NCBI RefSeq assembly: GCF_963259705.1
Contig: NC_081844.1
Location: 26,118,294 to 26,182,293 of the forward strand
From: Myotis daubentonii
Lineage: Eukaryota; Chordata; Mammalia; Chiroptera; Vespertilionidae
DNA length: 64,000 bases
Direction of reading: 5' to 3'
This document shows positions 1-10,128 of this stretch, piece after piece; positions within the stretch are counted from its first letter, which is position 1, and each line of letters begins with the position of its first letter. Under the pieces are notes generated by a model that saw only the letters and a list, made by a program, of their open reading frames with translations, searched no databases and was not told the DNA's origin. The position numbers and the translations under genes were made by a program.

Positions 1-418
1 GCTGTCAGCTGGGCCATTCTGGATTTCCCAGAAGAGCCAATGGCTTCCTAAGAGGCGGAGCTTTTGATGCTTACTGGTATAGAAACCGACCTATCAGAAC
101 CAAATCTAGGTGAATTGCGAGGAGCCAATGGCTGCCTAGGAGGTGGAGCTTTTGATGCTCACTGGCATAGAAACTGACCAATTAGAACCTAGCTGGGTGA
201 ACTGCGAAGACAGAACCTAATGTGGGGGCTGAAAAGAGGTTTTAAGGGCAACAGCTGTTTGGTATAAGGTGTAAGAAAGCAGTTCAATTTTTTTAATAAC
301 CGGTTTGGCAGTATAGTGCATATGGCTGGCTATCAGGCCAGATATAGGGATTATGTATTTTTGTCTGCCAAGAGTATCTCCTCTTGCTTAAAAAGGCCCC
401 CCCCTTTAAGCAATCCTA
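1..418 (+). repeat. LTR-like unit upstream of a Helitron
   Basis: Two tandem copies of an 88 bp unit (31-118 and 119-206) each carry a CCAAT motif and a GGCGGAGC/GGTGGAGC motif, which looks like the duplicated enhancer of a retroviral LTR. The part from about 250 to 418 recurs inverted at 15052-15220, again directly 5' of a Helitron. No coding sequence was seen. The family was not recognised and the left end lies outside the window. Confidence 0.5.
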
Positions 419-888
419 TCCTATATAATCAATCTATACTAATAAAAGGGTAAAATGCTAATTAGACCTGGTCAACGCACCATCTTCCAGACGTCCGACT
501 TCCTTCCAGATAAAGCCATGGTGGTGGGGGCTGAGGCAGAGGCAGTTAGGGGTGGTCAGGCCAGTAGGGGAGGGCAGTTGGGGACGAGACCAGGCAGGCA
601 GGCAGAGGTGGTTAGGGCCAATCAGGCAGGCAGGCAGAGGCAGTTAGGGGCCATCAGGCAGGCAGGCAGAGGGGGTAGGGGCAATCAGGCAGGCAGGCAG
701 GTGAGCAGTTAGGAGCCAGCGGTCCCAGATTGAGAGAAGGATGTGTGACTGCCAATATAGACCTGATCCCTGTGTGATGGGGTCTAAACCGGCAGTTGGA
801 CATCACCCAAGGGGTCCGCAATTGGAGAGGGTGCAGGCTGGGCTGAGGGAACCCCTCTGTGCATGAATTTCGTGCACCAGGCCTCTAG
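419..888 (+). mobile_element. Non-autonomous Helitron (HeliBat type)
   Basis: It starts with TCCTATATAAT after an A and ends with CTAG before a T, the Helitron A|T insertion pattern. A 3' hairpin (GCATGAATTTCGTGCAC) lies just before the end. Inside, 590-710 is a short minisatellite of GGCAGGCAGGCAG blocks. The copy at 14574-15051 has the same internal layout. There is no Rep/helicase coding sequence. Confidence 0.85.
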
Positions 889-1689
889 TGTATATATAAT
901 GTACAATGTAGCATATGTAATGTATGTAGTATATTCATATAGTATTGGTAGTATATTGTACAGTAGTGTATCTTAGCATATGTTTTGGATAATTAGAATA
1001 TATTATATAATTAACATATAATTTATTTTACAGGGTAACATATAGCATAATTTTACAGAATAGTATTGCAGTCTTCTCAGCCTACAGGATAGCAGGGGCA
1101 TTTCCATGTCTGTGCACAGAAGTATTAACAACCCTATTACATCCTCCCATGAAGCACAGGGACACCTCACTGTCTTGATACTACAACCTCAGGTTCCCTC
1201 ACCCCCTGTTTTTCTCTCTGCTTCTGAGTGCACCTGAAGTGTCAGTATGTTTCAGAAACCTGCACCAATTTATGCGGCTGTGATTGAAATGAAGCCCTGC
1301 GGTTTAATTTGTCCCATATTCAGAGACATGTGACATTCTCTTCTTTTTGAGTAATTATGAGCAGGGTTATTCCAGAGCGCTAAAGCCCTAAGGGTGATCT
1401 TCAATTAGGAGTTCTTGCTCTTGGTGCCAGAGAGCCGGACCATTGGCAATGGTCTAAAAGTTGTAAAAATGTGCAGATGGGGTCAACTATTAGCCAGGGC
1501 ATCCTGTGGCATGATTGCCTGGAGGTGGCTAATCTTGCTGTTCATTGGGTCCCATTTCAGAGCAGGGATGGCCGGGTTAGGATCAGTCACAGCAGCTCTC
1601 CAGGGATCTCTTCTCCATCTCCTTTGCTGGTGGCACAGCACCATGGACATGAAAATTAGAGCAGGATTTATTTTTAAATGAACTAGAGA
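889..1689. other. No gene seen; AT-rich then unassigned sequence
   Basis: 890-1070 is AT-rich with imperfect GTATAT/ATGTAGTAT repeats. 1071-1689 shows no recognisable gene or repeat. Short open frames here lack homology, codon structure or splice context. Confidence 0.5.
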
Positions 1690-2440
1690 GGAAAAGCATA
1701 TTTCACACTCAACCTGGGTTCAGCAACCTTGGTACTTGGTTCTGGCTGGGTAAGAATACAGGGCAAGACCCAAACTGTGAAAGAACATTACTGGGTAAAT
1801 TACGGAGGTAGGAGAAGTAAGTCTTAGAGGAAATGGGCTTAGGAAATGAGTTATGGAGGTAAAAGAAGCGCCCTTGGAGCTTGGGAGCACAAGCTAATGG
1901 TAACCTGCCTGGGGCAGGAGGAGAAGGAGGGGAAGGGAAAGGTACAGCTGTGCTCCAGGGAGGGAGAGCGCACTGGGTCCTCCTTCCTAAAGGTTTTAAG
2001 GGTGGAGATTTCAGGGGAGGTCCCAGGGGAAGAGCTGAATGGAATATTCTGTAGCTTTTCAGGTGTGTTCATTCAGGGATGTGGCCTCCACTGATGGATT
2101 GGCTGGTACCAGGCCAGGGGTCATTATTCAATGCAGCTGGTCCTGATGTCAGCCCTGGCATTTTGCTGCTTATCTGGGCCTGGAGCTGAAATTCAATGAG
2201 GCATAGATGTTATCTCTAGGGAGGAAGATCAGGGGGTCCAAACCGCAGGACCAGAGATCTGCTGGAGGAGGAAAAGTCACCCTGGGGACCAGGCCCCACC
2301 CTACAATTGGGTGCCCATTGCTGGACACCTGGGCTTTCCACCCTGGTGACCTCTGTGCCTGGCCCATCTCCTTGCTCTGGGTAGGTCTGTGGAACTGCCC
2401 ACAAGACAACCACAAGTAAGGGGTGGCTCATGGCCTCAGA
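1690..2440. repeat. Dispersed ~750 bp repeat, LTR-like, copy 1
   Basis: This aligns by eye along its length with 11065-11830 in the same orientation. Shared blocks include the GGTTCTGGCTGGG region, the AAGAACATT region and the CAATGCAGCTGGTCCT block. No such copy lies at the matching place in the right arm. The length and unspliced non-coding character suggest an LTR or other dispersed repeat, but I could not name the family. Confidence 0.45.
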
Positions 2441-2612
2441 GGAGCGTGACTGAATCACCAGTGGGAACACATGTTTTCATGTAAAAAACATTTTCTAAAG
2501 TTAACCATTCTAAATGCACAGAAGTCACTTTTCTCGCTGGAAATGATGGCTTGTTTCTGGATTCAATGCTATTTTTGGGAATCTGTGGTTCTGGAAGGAT
2601 AACACCCTAATG

Positions 2613-2835
2613 CAGCGGTTCTCAACCTGTGGGTCGCGACCCCTTTGAGGGTTGAATGACCCTTTCACAGGGGTCGCCTGAGACCATTGGAAAACACAAA
2701 GATAATTACATATTGTTTTTGTGATTAATCACTATGCTTTAATTATGTTCAATTTGTAACAAAGAAATTGGGGGTCACCACAACATGAGGAACTATATTA
2801 AAGGATCGTGGCATTAGGAAGGTTGAGAACCACTG
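2613..2835 (+). mobile_element. SPIN-like non-autonomous hAT element
   Basis: The termini CAGCGGTTCTCAACCT and AGGTTGAGAACCACTG are inverted repeats. It is flanked by CCCTAATG (2605-2612) and CCCTAAGG (2836-2843), an 8 bp hAT target duplication with one mismatch. The right arm lacks this insertion at the matching place near 50455. The SPIN name rests on the terminal sequence as I remember it. Confidence 0.8.
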
Positions 2836-3059
2836 CCCTAAGGCATCCCTGGTACCTGAGCCTGTGCACCTTTTTGGCAAATTCACACGTCAGACTCCAG
2901 GTGTCAACAAAGATGAAAATGGAGCCAGGTTCATTAGGTGCCTTTTCAGTGTGTGTGTTTGCAAGGAAGGAGCACTGTTCCCTGGGACTCTCAGCGCTGC
3001 CTCTCAGTGCAAATGTCCCTGGACAGGAGATCTGGCTGCTTTGGGCTCAGGTCTGTGCA

Positions 3060-3267
3060 CCTCAGGCGCTAGGGGGCGATGTCCAGCGAAGTGTCGGTGC
3101 AATGAGTAGCGGAGGGTGGGCGGGGCTACGCTCTGTTACCTCCCGGTTGCTCCTCTCCCTTCAGTGGCCCTGGGGCCGCATCTCCCTTGTTCTGTCCTCA
3201 TCTGTCCATCTGCGATCTGTGAGGTGGTGGGAGCTGCAGGCGGACTCGGGAGGCCCAGGAACCAGAA
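3060..3267 (+). promoter_or_regulatory. CpG-rich promoter and 5' UTR of KZFP gene A
   Basis: A CpG-rich block runs from about 3060 to 3560, with GGGCGGGG boxes near 3118 and 3304-3310. It ends in a 5' UTR that runs into the one-codon first exon at 3268. A CTCF-like motif (CGCTAGGGGGCGATG) lies at 3067-3081. The block is duplicated inverted at 49740-50265 at the same distance from the other gene's start codon. Promoter function is inferred from CpG content, exon 1 structure and conservation between the arms; the transcription start is not defined. Confidence 0.75.
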
Positions 3268-3270
3268 ATG
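3268..3270 (+). CDS. KZFP gene A, exon 1 (start codon only)
   Basis: ATG is followed at once by a consensus donor GTGAGTGTG (3271 on). Many KRAB zinc-finger genes splice a first exon that contributes only the initiator Met to a KRAB-A exon beginning with GAC. Joined to 18954 this reads Met-Asp-Ser-Val, and the phase continues correctly through the later exons. Intron 1 would be about 15.7 kb. The identical arrangement is seen for gene B at 50060-50058. The open frame reading through the donor (to 3753) is not considered coding. Confidence 0.7.
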
Positions 3271-3560
3271 GTGAGTGTGCGGCCGGCGCGGGGACGGGAG
3301 GAGGGGCGGGTGGAGCCGCCGTGGCGGGACCGTCTCCCCACCGTCAGGTCCGGAGCCTGCGGACCCGAGGCGCCGGGGGCTCCGCTGAAACTGCAGGCCC
3401 CTCGGGCTCGCAGGGCGGGGCCCAGCCGGGACCCGGGCGTCCAGTGTGTCCCCGCGGCAGGGCCTTGGGCGGCGGAGCGCGTCTGGGCAGCTCTGCACCC
3501 GCATCCCCGCGGCTCCGCAGTCGGTGCGGGGACCACGGGGAGGGTCATGGGGACAATGGT

Positions 3561-4879
3561 GACTCGGCCCCCGCGGTTCGTGCATGGGAGGAGCTGTGGT
3601 CTGTGGGGACCCCGGTCCCTCCTTCTCCCCAGAAGGACCCGTTTTCTCCTGAGTTTTGATGTTTGTGGAGCAGGCTCTCAAGTCCACCCCCTGTCCCCCA
3701 GGCCTAGCTCTGCAGCAAATGCCTGCATTTCCAGTCTCTCCCCCGAATCCTAACCGCCATCTTCCCTTCTCTTAGTTACAGCATCTTAGCTATTTGTTTT
3801 GCGGTGCTTTTCAAACTGTTAAAAACAAACTTCAGCTGCGTAAGTGGAAGGTCTAATTGGCTTGATTCCCTTCACGAATCGGGCTGCATCCCATCTAGGA
3901 AATAGAATCTCAGAGCAGCTGTTCTCAATGGAAGGCGTTTACAACAGGCAGAAAGGAAGTGGCTTTGAGAGGTTATTAGTGAGAGAAAAGAGGGGATTGC
4001 TTCAGGCAGGGTCACCCTTCCTTAGGGGAAGGAACAGCAGCAGTCTTTAGACAGATGAGTGTGGAACAGCAAGTTGCAGAGTGACTGGGCTAAAACTTTA
4101 CTCCTGGGAGAGGTGAAACTGCAGTTACCTACAGTCCTGCACCCCTGAACCTGGGGAGGACATCCTGGGGCAGTTCTGTTGTTTTCAGTTCTCTTACAAA
4201 CCTGCAGGGTGTAGCCTGCTACACACCTAGGCCATATGGTGTAGCCTGTGGGTTCTAGGCAACAAACCTGTGCAACATGCTACTGTACTGAATGCTGTAA
4301 GCAATTGCAATGCAATGGTAGGAAGCATTTATGAAAAGGTGCAGTAAAAATGTGGCGTGCAAGGTAGAAAATGGTACATCCGTGTGGGCACTGACCCTGA
4401 ATGGGCTCCAGGATTGGAGGCTGCTCTGCAGGAGTCAGTGATTGGTGAGTGAATATGAAGGCCTAGGACATTCCTGTGCACGACTGTAGACTTTATCACA
4501 GTGTACACTTAGGCCAGGAAATTTACAAAACAACAGATTCAATCAAGCCCAGGAGTCAATGATGCAATGAAAAGGCACAGTCAACCCAAGACCTCTGAGG
4601 CTGCTGCCGGCATAAAACAGCATACTGCTTCACAGCAATGTTTTCTTTCACTAAGTAGAAAGTACAGAAAGATAAAAGGATAGTATAGCAAATACATAAA
4701 CCATTTTATCATCATCAAGTATTCTATGTAGTGACCGTAACTGTGTGTGCTGGACTTTCATAGGACTGGCAGCACAGGGAGCTTGTTTACACCAGCGTCA
4801 TTATAAATATCTGAGTAATGCATTTCCCTATGACATTGTGATGGGTATTTTTCAAATCCACTGTAATCTTTGTTTTATA
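3561..4879. other. Intron 1 of gene A, inverted-duplicate sequence
   Basis: No gene is seen beyond the CpG block. The sequence matches 48490-49700 in reverse complement, for example around 4190-4300 (ACACACCTAGGCCATATGG) and 4590-4800. No recognisable mobile element interrupts it until the L1 at about 4880. Confidence 0.6.
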
Positions 4880-4959
4880 GAAGGGGTTTTATGTTTCATT
4901 AAGTTATAATTGACATACATTAGTTTAAGGTGTACATTATAATGATTTTATATCCTATA

Positions 4960-5591
4960 CTAGGGGCCTGGTGCACGAAATTCGTGCACTGTGTGTGTGT
5001 GGGGGGGGGAGTGTCCCTCAGCCCAGCCTGCCCCCTCTCACATACTGGGAGCCCTCAGGCATTGACCCCTATCACCCTCCAATTGCAGGATCGGCCCCTT
5101 GCCCAGGCCTGACGCCTCTGGCCTAGGCGTCCGGCCCGGGCAGCGGGGACCCACAGCTGCAGCGGCCCCACGATCGTGGGCTTCGCTTTAGGCCCAGGCA
5201 AGGGACCCGTAGCTCCTGGGACTGCCAGCTTCGACCGTGCCCAGCTCCCATCGTTGGCTCCACCCCACTTCCTGCTATCACTGGCCAGGGCAGAAAAGGC
5301 ACCTGATTCTCCGATCATGGCTGGGGGGCAGGGCAAAGGCGGCCCTAGGGCCGCCTTTGCCCTGCCCCCCAGCTCTTAGCTCCCCCCTGGATTTCCGATC
5401 ACTGTCAGTGGCAGGGGGCTTCTTCCTGCTTTCCCTTTCGCCTCCCTGCATTGTGCCTACGTATGCAAATTAAGCGCCATCTTGTTGGCAATTAACTGCC
5501 AATCTTAGTTGGCAGTTAATTTGCATATAGCCCTGATTAGCCAATGAAAAGGGTAGCTCGTATGCCAATTACCATTTTTCTCTTTTATTAA
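4960..5591 (-). mobile_element. Helitron, minus orientation, left half of head-to-head pair
   Basis: On the minus strand the 3' end CTAG is at 4963-4960, preceded by a perfect 19 bp hairpin (GTGCACGAAATTCGTGCAC, 4971-4989). The 5' part carries the ATGCAAATTAACTGCCAAC palindromic region (5464-5525) and ends near 5591 at TAATAAAAGAG. Its 5' end abuts the 5' region of the next, oppositely oriented Helitron. GC-rich interior, no transposase coding. Confidence 0.8.
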
Positions 5592-5849
5592 TGTTGATAT
5601 GCAAATTGACCAGATGGTAGAACGACTGGTCTCTATGATGCACACTGACCATCAGGGGGCAGACACTCAATGCAGGAGCTGCCCCCTGGTAGTTAGTGTG
5701 CTCCCACAGGCGGAGTGCCGCTCAGCCAGAAGCCTTGCTAACTAGCAGGGTAGGAGCTCTGCTCCGCAGCACTAAGGACCCCTCAGGGCCTGTGCCGGGC
5801 TGAGGGACCCTTCCCCCCAGTGCAGGAATGTCGTGCACTTGACCTCTAG
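5588..5849 (+). mobile_element. Helitron, plus orientation, right half of head-to-head pair
   Basis: It resembles the 42634-42979 copy from ATATGCAAATTGACC onward and ends CTAG at 5846-5849 before T. The canonical 5' TCCTATATAATAAAAGG is reduced or fused with the neighbour. It carries the CCATCAGGGGGCAGA / GCCCCCTGGTAG inverted motif pair at 5649-5694. Confidence 0.75.
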
Positions 5850-6167
5850 TTTGTATATATTGTAAAGTGATCATCACAATAAGCCTAGTTAGCATCTGTC
5901 ATCATACGTACTTACAGAATATTTTTTTCTTGTAATGAGAACTTTTAAGATTTATTCTTAGCAACTTTCAAATCTGAAATAAAGTATTACTAACTACAGT
6001 CACCGTACTATGCATTGCATTTCCATGACATATTTTATAACTGGAAGTTTGTACCTTTTGACAGCTTTCATCCATTTGACCTGCACCTCACCCCTGTACA
6101 CCACTCCTGTAACCTCTAGCAACCATCAATCTGTGCTCTGTATCTATGGAGTTTTTTTGTGTGTTTT

Positions 6168-6377
6168 TTTAAAATATATATTTTTTATTGATTTCAGAGA
6201 GGAAGGGAGAGAGATAGAAACATCAATGATGAGAAAGAATCATTGTTGGCTGCCTCCTACATGCCCCCTACTGGGGTTTGAGCCCACAACCTGGGCATGT
6301 GCCCTTGACAGGTACCAAACCCTGGACCTTTCAGTGTGCAGGCCGACGCTCTATCCACTGAGCTAAACCAGGCAGGG
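6168..6377 (-). mobile_element. Ves SINE
   Basis: On the minus strand it begins CCTGCCTGGTTTAGCTC with A-box and B-box-like tRNA segments, and has the family's ATCATTGATGTTTCTATCTCTC tract (shown reversed) before the A-rich tail. It is nested in the antisense L1. Confidence 0.85.
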
Positions 6378-6574
6378 TTGGACTTGTTTTTTTTTAAAGA
6401 GTCCACAGATAAGTGAGAATATGTGGTATTTCTCTTTTTCTGACTTATTTCACAAAGCATCATGCCCTCAAGGTCCATGAATGTGTTGTTTCAAGTGGCA
6501 GAATATTTTTTTCTAATGGCTGAGTAATACAGTATTCCTCTGTGTGTGTGTGTGTGTGTGTGCACCATTTTATT

Positions 6575-6743
6575 TTTAAAAAATTTTTTTAATCCTCAGC
6601 CAAGGATATTTTTAGGTTAATTTTCAGAGAGAGTGGAAGAGAAAGTAAAAGACAGAAAGGTGCATACACTTGACCAGAATAGAACCTGGGACCTTTCAGT
6701 CTGCAGGCCGATGCTCTATTTACCGAGCCAAAGCAGCTAGGGC
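6575..6743 (-). mobile_element. Diverged Ves-like SINE
   Basis: The tRNA-like head is recognisable at 6660-6743 (reverse of GCCCTAGCTGCTTTGGCTCGG). The body is more diverged than in neighbouring copies, so it is an older insertion. Confidence 0.6.
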
Positions 6744-7399
6744 TTACTTTTTTTTTTTTTCTTCAATAAGTTGACACAATATATTAGTTTCAGGTGTCAA
6801 GTTAATTATTAGACATGTATATAACTTACAAAGTCTAATACCATCAGACACCACACCTAGTTATTAGAATATTATTGACTGTATTTCCTGTGCTGTACTT
6901 TACATCCCCCTGACTAATTTGTACTACCAATTTGTACTTCTTAATCCCTTCACCTTTTCACCCACCCCTCAAACCACACACCACCCCCTCCCCCCCGCCC
7001 CCTGCCCCACACACAACTATCATCCTGATCTCTATGAATCTGTTTGTTTTTGGTGGTTTGATTTTTTTCTTTAGATTTCACATATAAGTGAAATCATATG
7101 GTATTTATCTTTCTGTCTGACTAATTTCACTGACTTTAACCTCTAAGTCCATCCAGGCTGTTGCAAAAGGTAAGGTTTCATTCTTTATTACAGCCAAGTA
7201 ATAATCCATTGTATATATATACCACTTTTTTATCCACTTGTCTGTTGATAAGCACTTGGGTTGCTTCCATATATTGACTATTGTAAATAATGCTGCAATG
7301 AACCTATATTCTTTTGAAGTAGTGTTTGGGGTTTCTTCAGATATATACCCAGAAGTGGAATTGCTGGGTCATATAAGGCAGTTCCGTTTTTAATTTTTT

Positions 7400-7615
7400 T
7401 TTTAAAATATATTTTATTGATTTTTCACAGAGAGGAAGGGAGAGAGATAGAAAGTTAGAAACATCGATGAGAGAGAAACATCGATCAGCTGCCTCCTGCA
7501 CATCTCCCACTGGGGATGTGCCCGCAACCCAGGCCCATGCCCCCGACCGGAATCGAACCTGGGATCTTTCAGTCCACAGGCCGACGCTCTATCCACTGAG
7601 CCAAACCGGTTTCGG
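7400..7615 (-). mobile_element. Ves SINE with target duplication
   Basis: Full-length reverse copy. CCGTTTTTAATTTTTT occurs at 7384-7399 and again at 7616-7631, a clear 16 bp target duplication inside the L1. Confidence 0.9.
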
Positions 7616-7794
7616 CCGTTTTTAATTTTTTGAGGAACCTCCATACTGCTTTTCCATAGTAGCTGCACCAACCTTCATTCTCACCAATAGTGCATGAAGG
7701 TTCCCTCCACATCCTTCCCAACACTTGTTTGTTAATTTCTTGATGATAGCCATTCTGATAGGTGTGATTTGATAGCTCATTGTGGGGGGTTTTT

Positions 7795-7975
7795 TTCCCT
7801 TGTAATCCTCAACCGAGGATTTGTTTATTGATGAGAGACAGAGAGAAAAACACTGATTGGTTGCCTCCTGTACCGTTACTGGGAATTGAGCCCACCACAA
7901 AGGTATGTGCCCTGACCAGAATTGAACCTGAAATCTATTAGGGATGATGCTCCAACCAATGGAAACAACTGTAGT
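7795..7975 (-). mobile_element. Diverged Ves-like SINE
   Basis: A reverse-oriented tRNA-like head (CCAATGG...GCCCTGACCAG) and the GAGAGACAGAGAGAAAAACA tract are visible. It is degraded and nested in the L1. Confidence 0.6.
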
Positions 7976-8737
7976 TTTAATTTGTATTTCTTATGAATAG
8001 TGACACTGAACTTCTTTTCATATGTCTGTTTGCCATCTGAAATGTACCTCCTCTTTGGAGATGTAGCTCTTCAGGTCCTCAGCCCATTTTTTAATTGGAT
8101 TGTTTGTTTTGATGGTGTTGAGTTGTATGAATTCTTTGGTATTAACCCCTTATCAGATGTATAAAATATCTTTTCCCATTCAGTAGGTTGTCTTTTCATT
8201 TTGTTGGTTTCCTTTGCCCTGCAAAAACTTTTGTTTATTTTGGTCTCGTTTGTTAATTTTTTTGTTTGTTTATTTGCCTTGCTCGAGAAGACATGTCAGA
8301 AAAATATTGCTAAGAGAAATGTTAAGGGATTTTACTGCTAATGTTACCTTCTAGAAGTTTCACATTTAAGTCTTTAATCTATTTTGAGCTAATTCTTGTA
8401 TATGGTGTAAGAACGTGTCTAGTTTACAATTTTTTTTGCATGCATTGTCGTTTTCCAAACACCATTTATTGAATAGACTTTCTTTATTCTATTGTATGTA
8501 CTTGTCTCCTTTGTCATACATTTATTTACCACATAAGTGTGGATTTATATTTTGGCTCTCTATTCTCTTCCATTGGTCTATCTGTCTGTTTTTATGCTGG
8601 TACCATGCTGGTTTGATTACTATAGCTTTGTAGTATAGTTTGATATCAGGTAAGGTGGAATCTCTGACTTTGTTCTTCTTTGTCAAGATAGCTATGGCTA
8701 TTTGGGGTCTTTTGTGGTTTCATATGAAATTTTGAAT

Positions 8738-9183
8738 TATTTTTTAAATATATTTGTATTGATTTCAGAGAGGAAGGGAGAGGGAGAGACAGAAACATCG
8801 ATGAGAGAGAATCATCGATTGGCTGCCTCCTGCATGCCCTCCCCCCCTCAACTGGGGATTGAGCCCGCAATCCAGGCATGTGCCCCAGGACCCTTCAGTC
8901 CGAAGGCTGACACTATCTACTGAACCAAACCAGCTAGGGCAGTGATGGCGAACCTTTTGAGCTCGGCGTGTCAGCATTTTGAAAAACCCTAACTTAACTC
9001 TGGTGCTGTGTCACATATAGAAATTTTTTGATATTTGCAACCATAGTAAAACAAAGACTTATATTTTTGATATTTATTTTATATATTTAAATGCCATTTA
9101 ACAAAGGAAAATCAACCAAAAAAATGAGTTCACGTGTCACCTCAGACACATGTGTCATAGGTTCGCCATCACTGAGCTAGGGC
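8738..9183 (-). mobile_element. Ves SINE split by a hAT element
   Basis: Reverse SINE 8738-8939, with its last bases resuming at 9175-9183 after the hAT insertion. Copies of TTTTGAATTA flank the SINE in the L1. Confidence 0.85.
8940..9174 (+). mobile_element. Non-autonomous hAT element (CAGTGATGGCGAACC family)
   Basis: The inverted termini are CAGTGATGGCGAACCT and AGGTTCGCCATCACTG. The perfect 8 bp target duplication AGCTAGGG (8932-8939 and 9175-9182) comes from the host SINE. A close copy is at 52703-52937. At 235 bp there is no transposase. Confidence 0.9.
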
Positions 9184-9913
9184 AACATTTTGAATTATTT
9201 GTTCTAGTCCTGTGAAAAACGTCATTGGTATTTTGATAGGAATTGCACTGAATCTATAGATCACCTTGGGTAGTATGGGCATTTTAATGATGTTAATTCT
9301 TCTTATCCATGAGTATAGTATTTACTTCCATTTATTTGTATCTTCTTCACTTCCTTTCTTTAGTGTATTATAATTATCTGAGTACAGGTCTTTTACCTCC
9401 TTGGTTAAATTTATTCCTAGGGATTTTATTTTTTATTCCAAATCCATTTTAATCTTATGGGTCTACCATCCTATATGGGGTCTGTTGTTGACCACAGATT
9501 GTTATGTGACTTATGACTGTACTAAGTTTTGTTTTTGGTGATGTGACTTTACACAAGTGATTCATTGTGCACCCGTTGCCCCCCTTTTTAATAGAATAGA
9601 CGCAAAATTTTAATTGTTTATTATTTTCCCAGAGTCAATGAATGCCTATTTTTTTTAAAAAGCGTATTTTGTTTGTGTATTTACAGGTAGCTATAACCAC
9701 CTGGAAATAATTTGCATAAAATCTTTGTGCCTCTCTTTCCAGGATCTTTTCTGGGGAACAGAAATCCTATGAGAAGTCCTTTGGGTGGTTTCTCTTGGGT
9801 AACTTTCTGGATGTTGTACATCAGCCCTGCCTCTCCCCAAGTTTGTCACCTTGAAACATTTTTTCACTTTATTTTAGTCTCAGGTTTTCAATGAATAAAA
9901 ATGTATGCAGTTG
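9184..9913. other. End of L1 and intron 1 arm sequence
   Basis: No gene. 9640-9913 matches 44490-44800 in the right arm in reverse. The stretch 9873-9912 plus 10130-10160 is repeated uninterrupted at 12421-12480, which shows the empty site of the SINE at 9914. Confidence 0.55.
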
Positions 9914-10128
9914 CCCTAGCCGGTTTGGCTCGATGGATAGAGCATCAGCCTGCAGACTGAAGAGTCCCAGGTTCGATTCCGGTCAAGGGCACATGCCTGG
10001 GTTGCGGGCTTCATCTCCAGTGTGGGGCGTGCAGAAGGCAGCCAATCAATGATTCTCTCTCATCATTGATGTTTCTATCTCTCTCTCCCTCTCCCTTCAT
10101 CTCTGAGATAAATAAAAAAATACTTTTT
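9914..10128 (+). mobile_element. Ves SINE
   Basis: Complete from CCCTAGCCGGTTTGGCTC to the AATAAAAAAATA tail. Its empty site is visible in the paralogous copy at 12445-12465. Confidence 0.9.

Larger units (their letters stand above)
4880..6574 (-). mobile_element. Antisense L1 3' end fragment, interrupted
   Basis: Pieces at 4880-4959, 5850-6167 and 6378-6574 read as the 3' UTR and ORF2 end of an old mammalian L1 in reverse (for example TTGATAATTGACATACATTAG-like and GATAAGTGAGAATATGTGG blocks). A Helitron pair (4960-5849) and a Ves SINE (6168-6377) split it. A (TG)n run lies at 6541-6561. Confidence 0.65.
6745..9460 (-). mobile_element. Antisense L1 (3' UTR and ORF2 C-terminal part)
   Basis: From a T-rich end at about 6747 the sequence reads as an L1 3' UTR with a C-rich tract (6960-7010), then the reverse complement of the ORF2 3' portion (for example CCATGCTGGTTTGATTACTA at 8606 and TAGGAATTGCACTGAATCTA at 9238). 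Frames are broken. Ves SINEs interrupt it at 7400, 7795 and 8738, and a hAT at 8940. 5'-truncated. Confidence 0.75.

Noticed and set aside
590..710. GGCAGGCAGGCAG blocks considered as a CRISPR-like or independent satellite array
   Set aside because: Irregular short minisatellite internal to a Helitron, in a mammalian genome; no spacers.
2808..3753. Long open frames (283 and 161 codons) across the CpG block, with shadows on the other strand
   Set aside because: They cross a clear splice donor after the one-codon exon. High GC content reduces stops, and the mirror copy at 49668-50267 shows the same unstructured frames in every phase.
9914..10000. tRNA gene candidates in many tRNA-like heads
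   Set aside because: Each head is followed by the Ves body and A-rich tail; they are SINEs, not tRNA genes.
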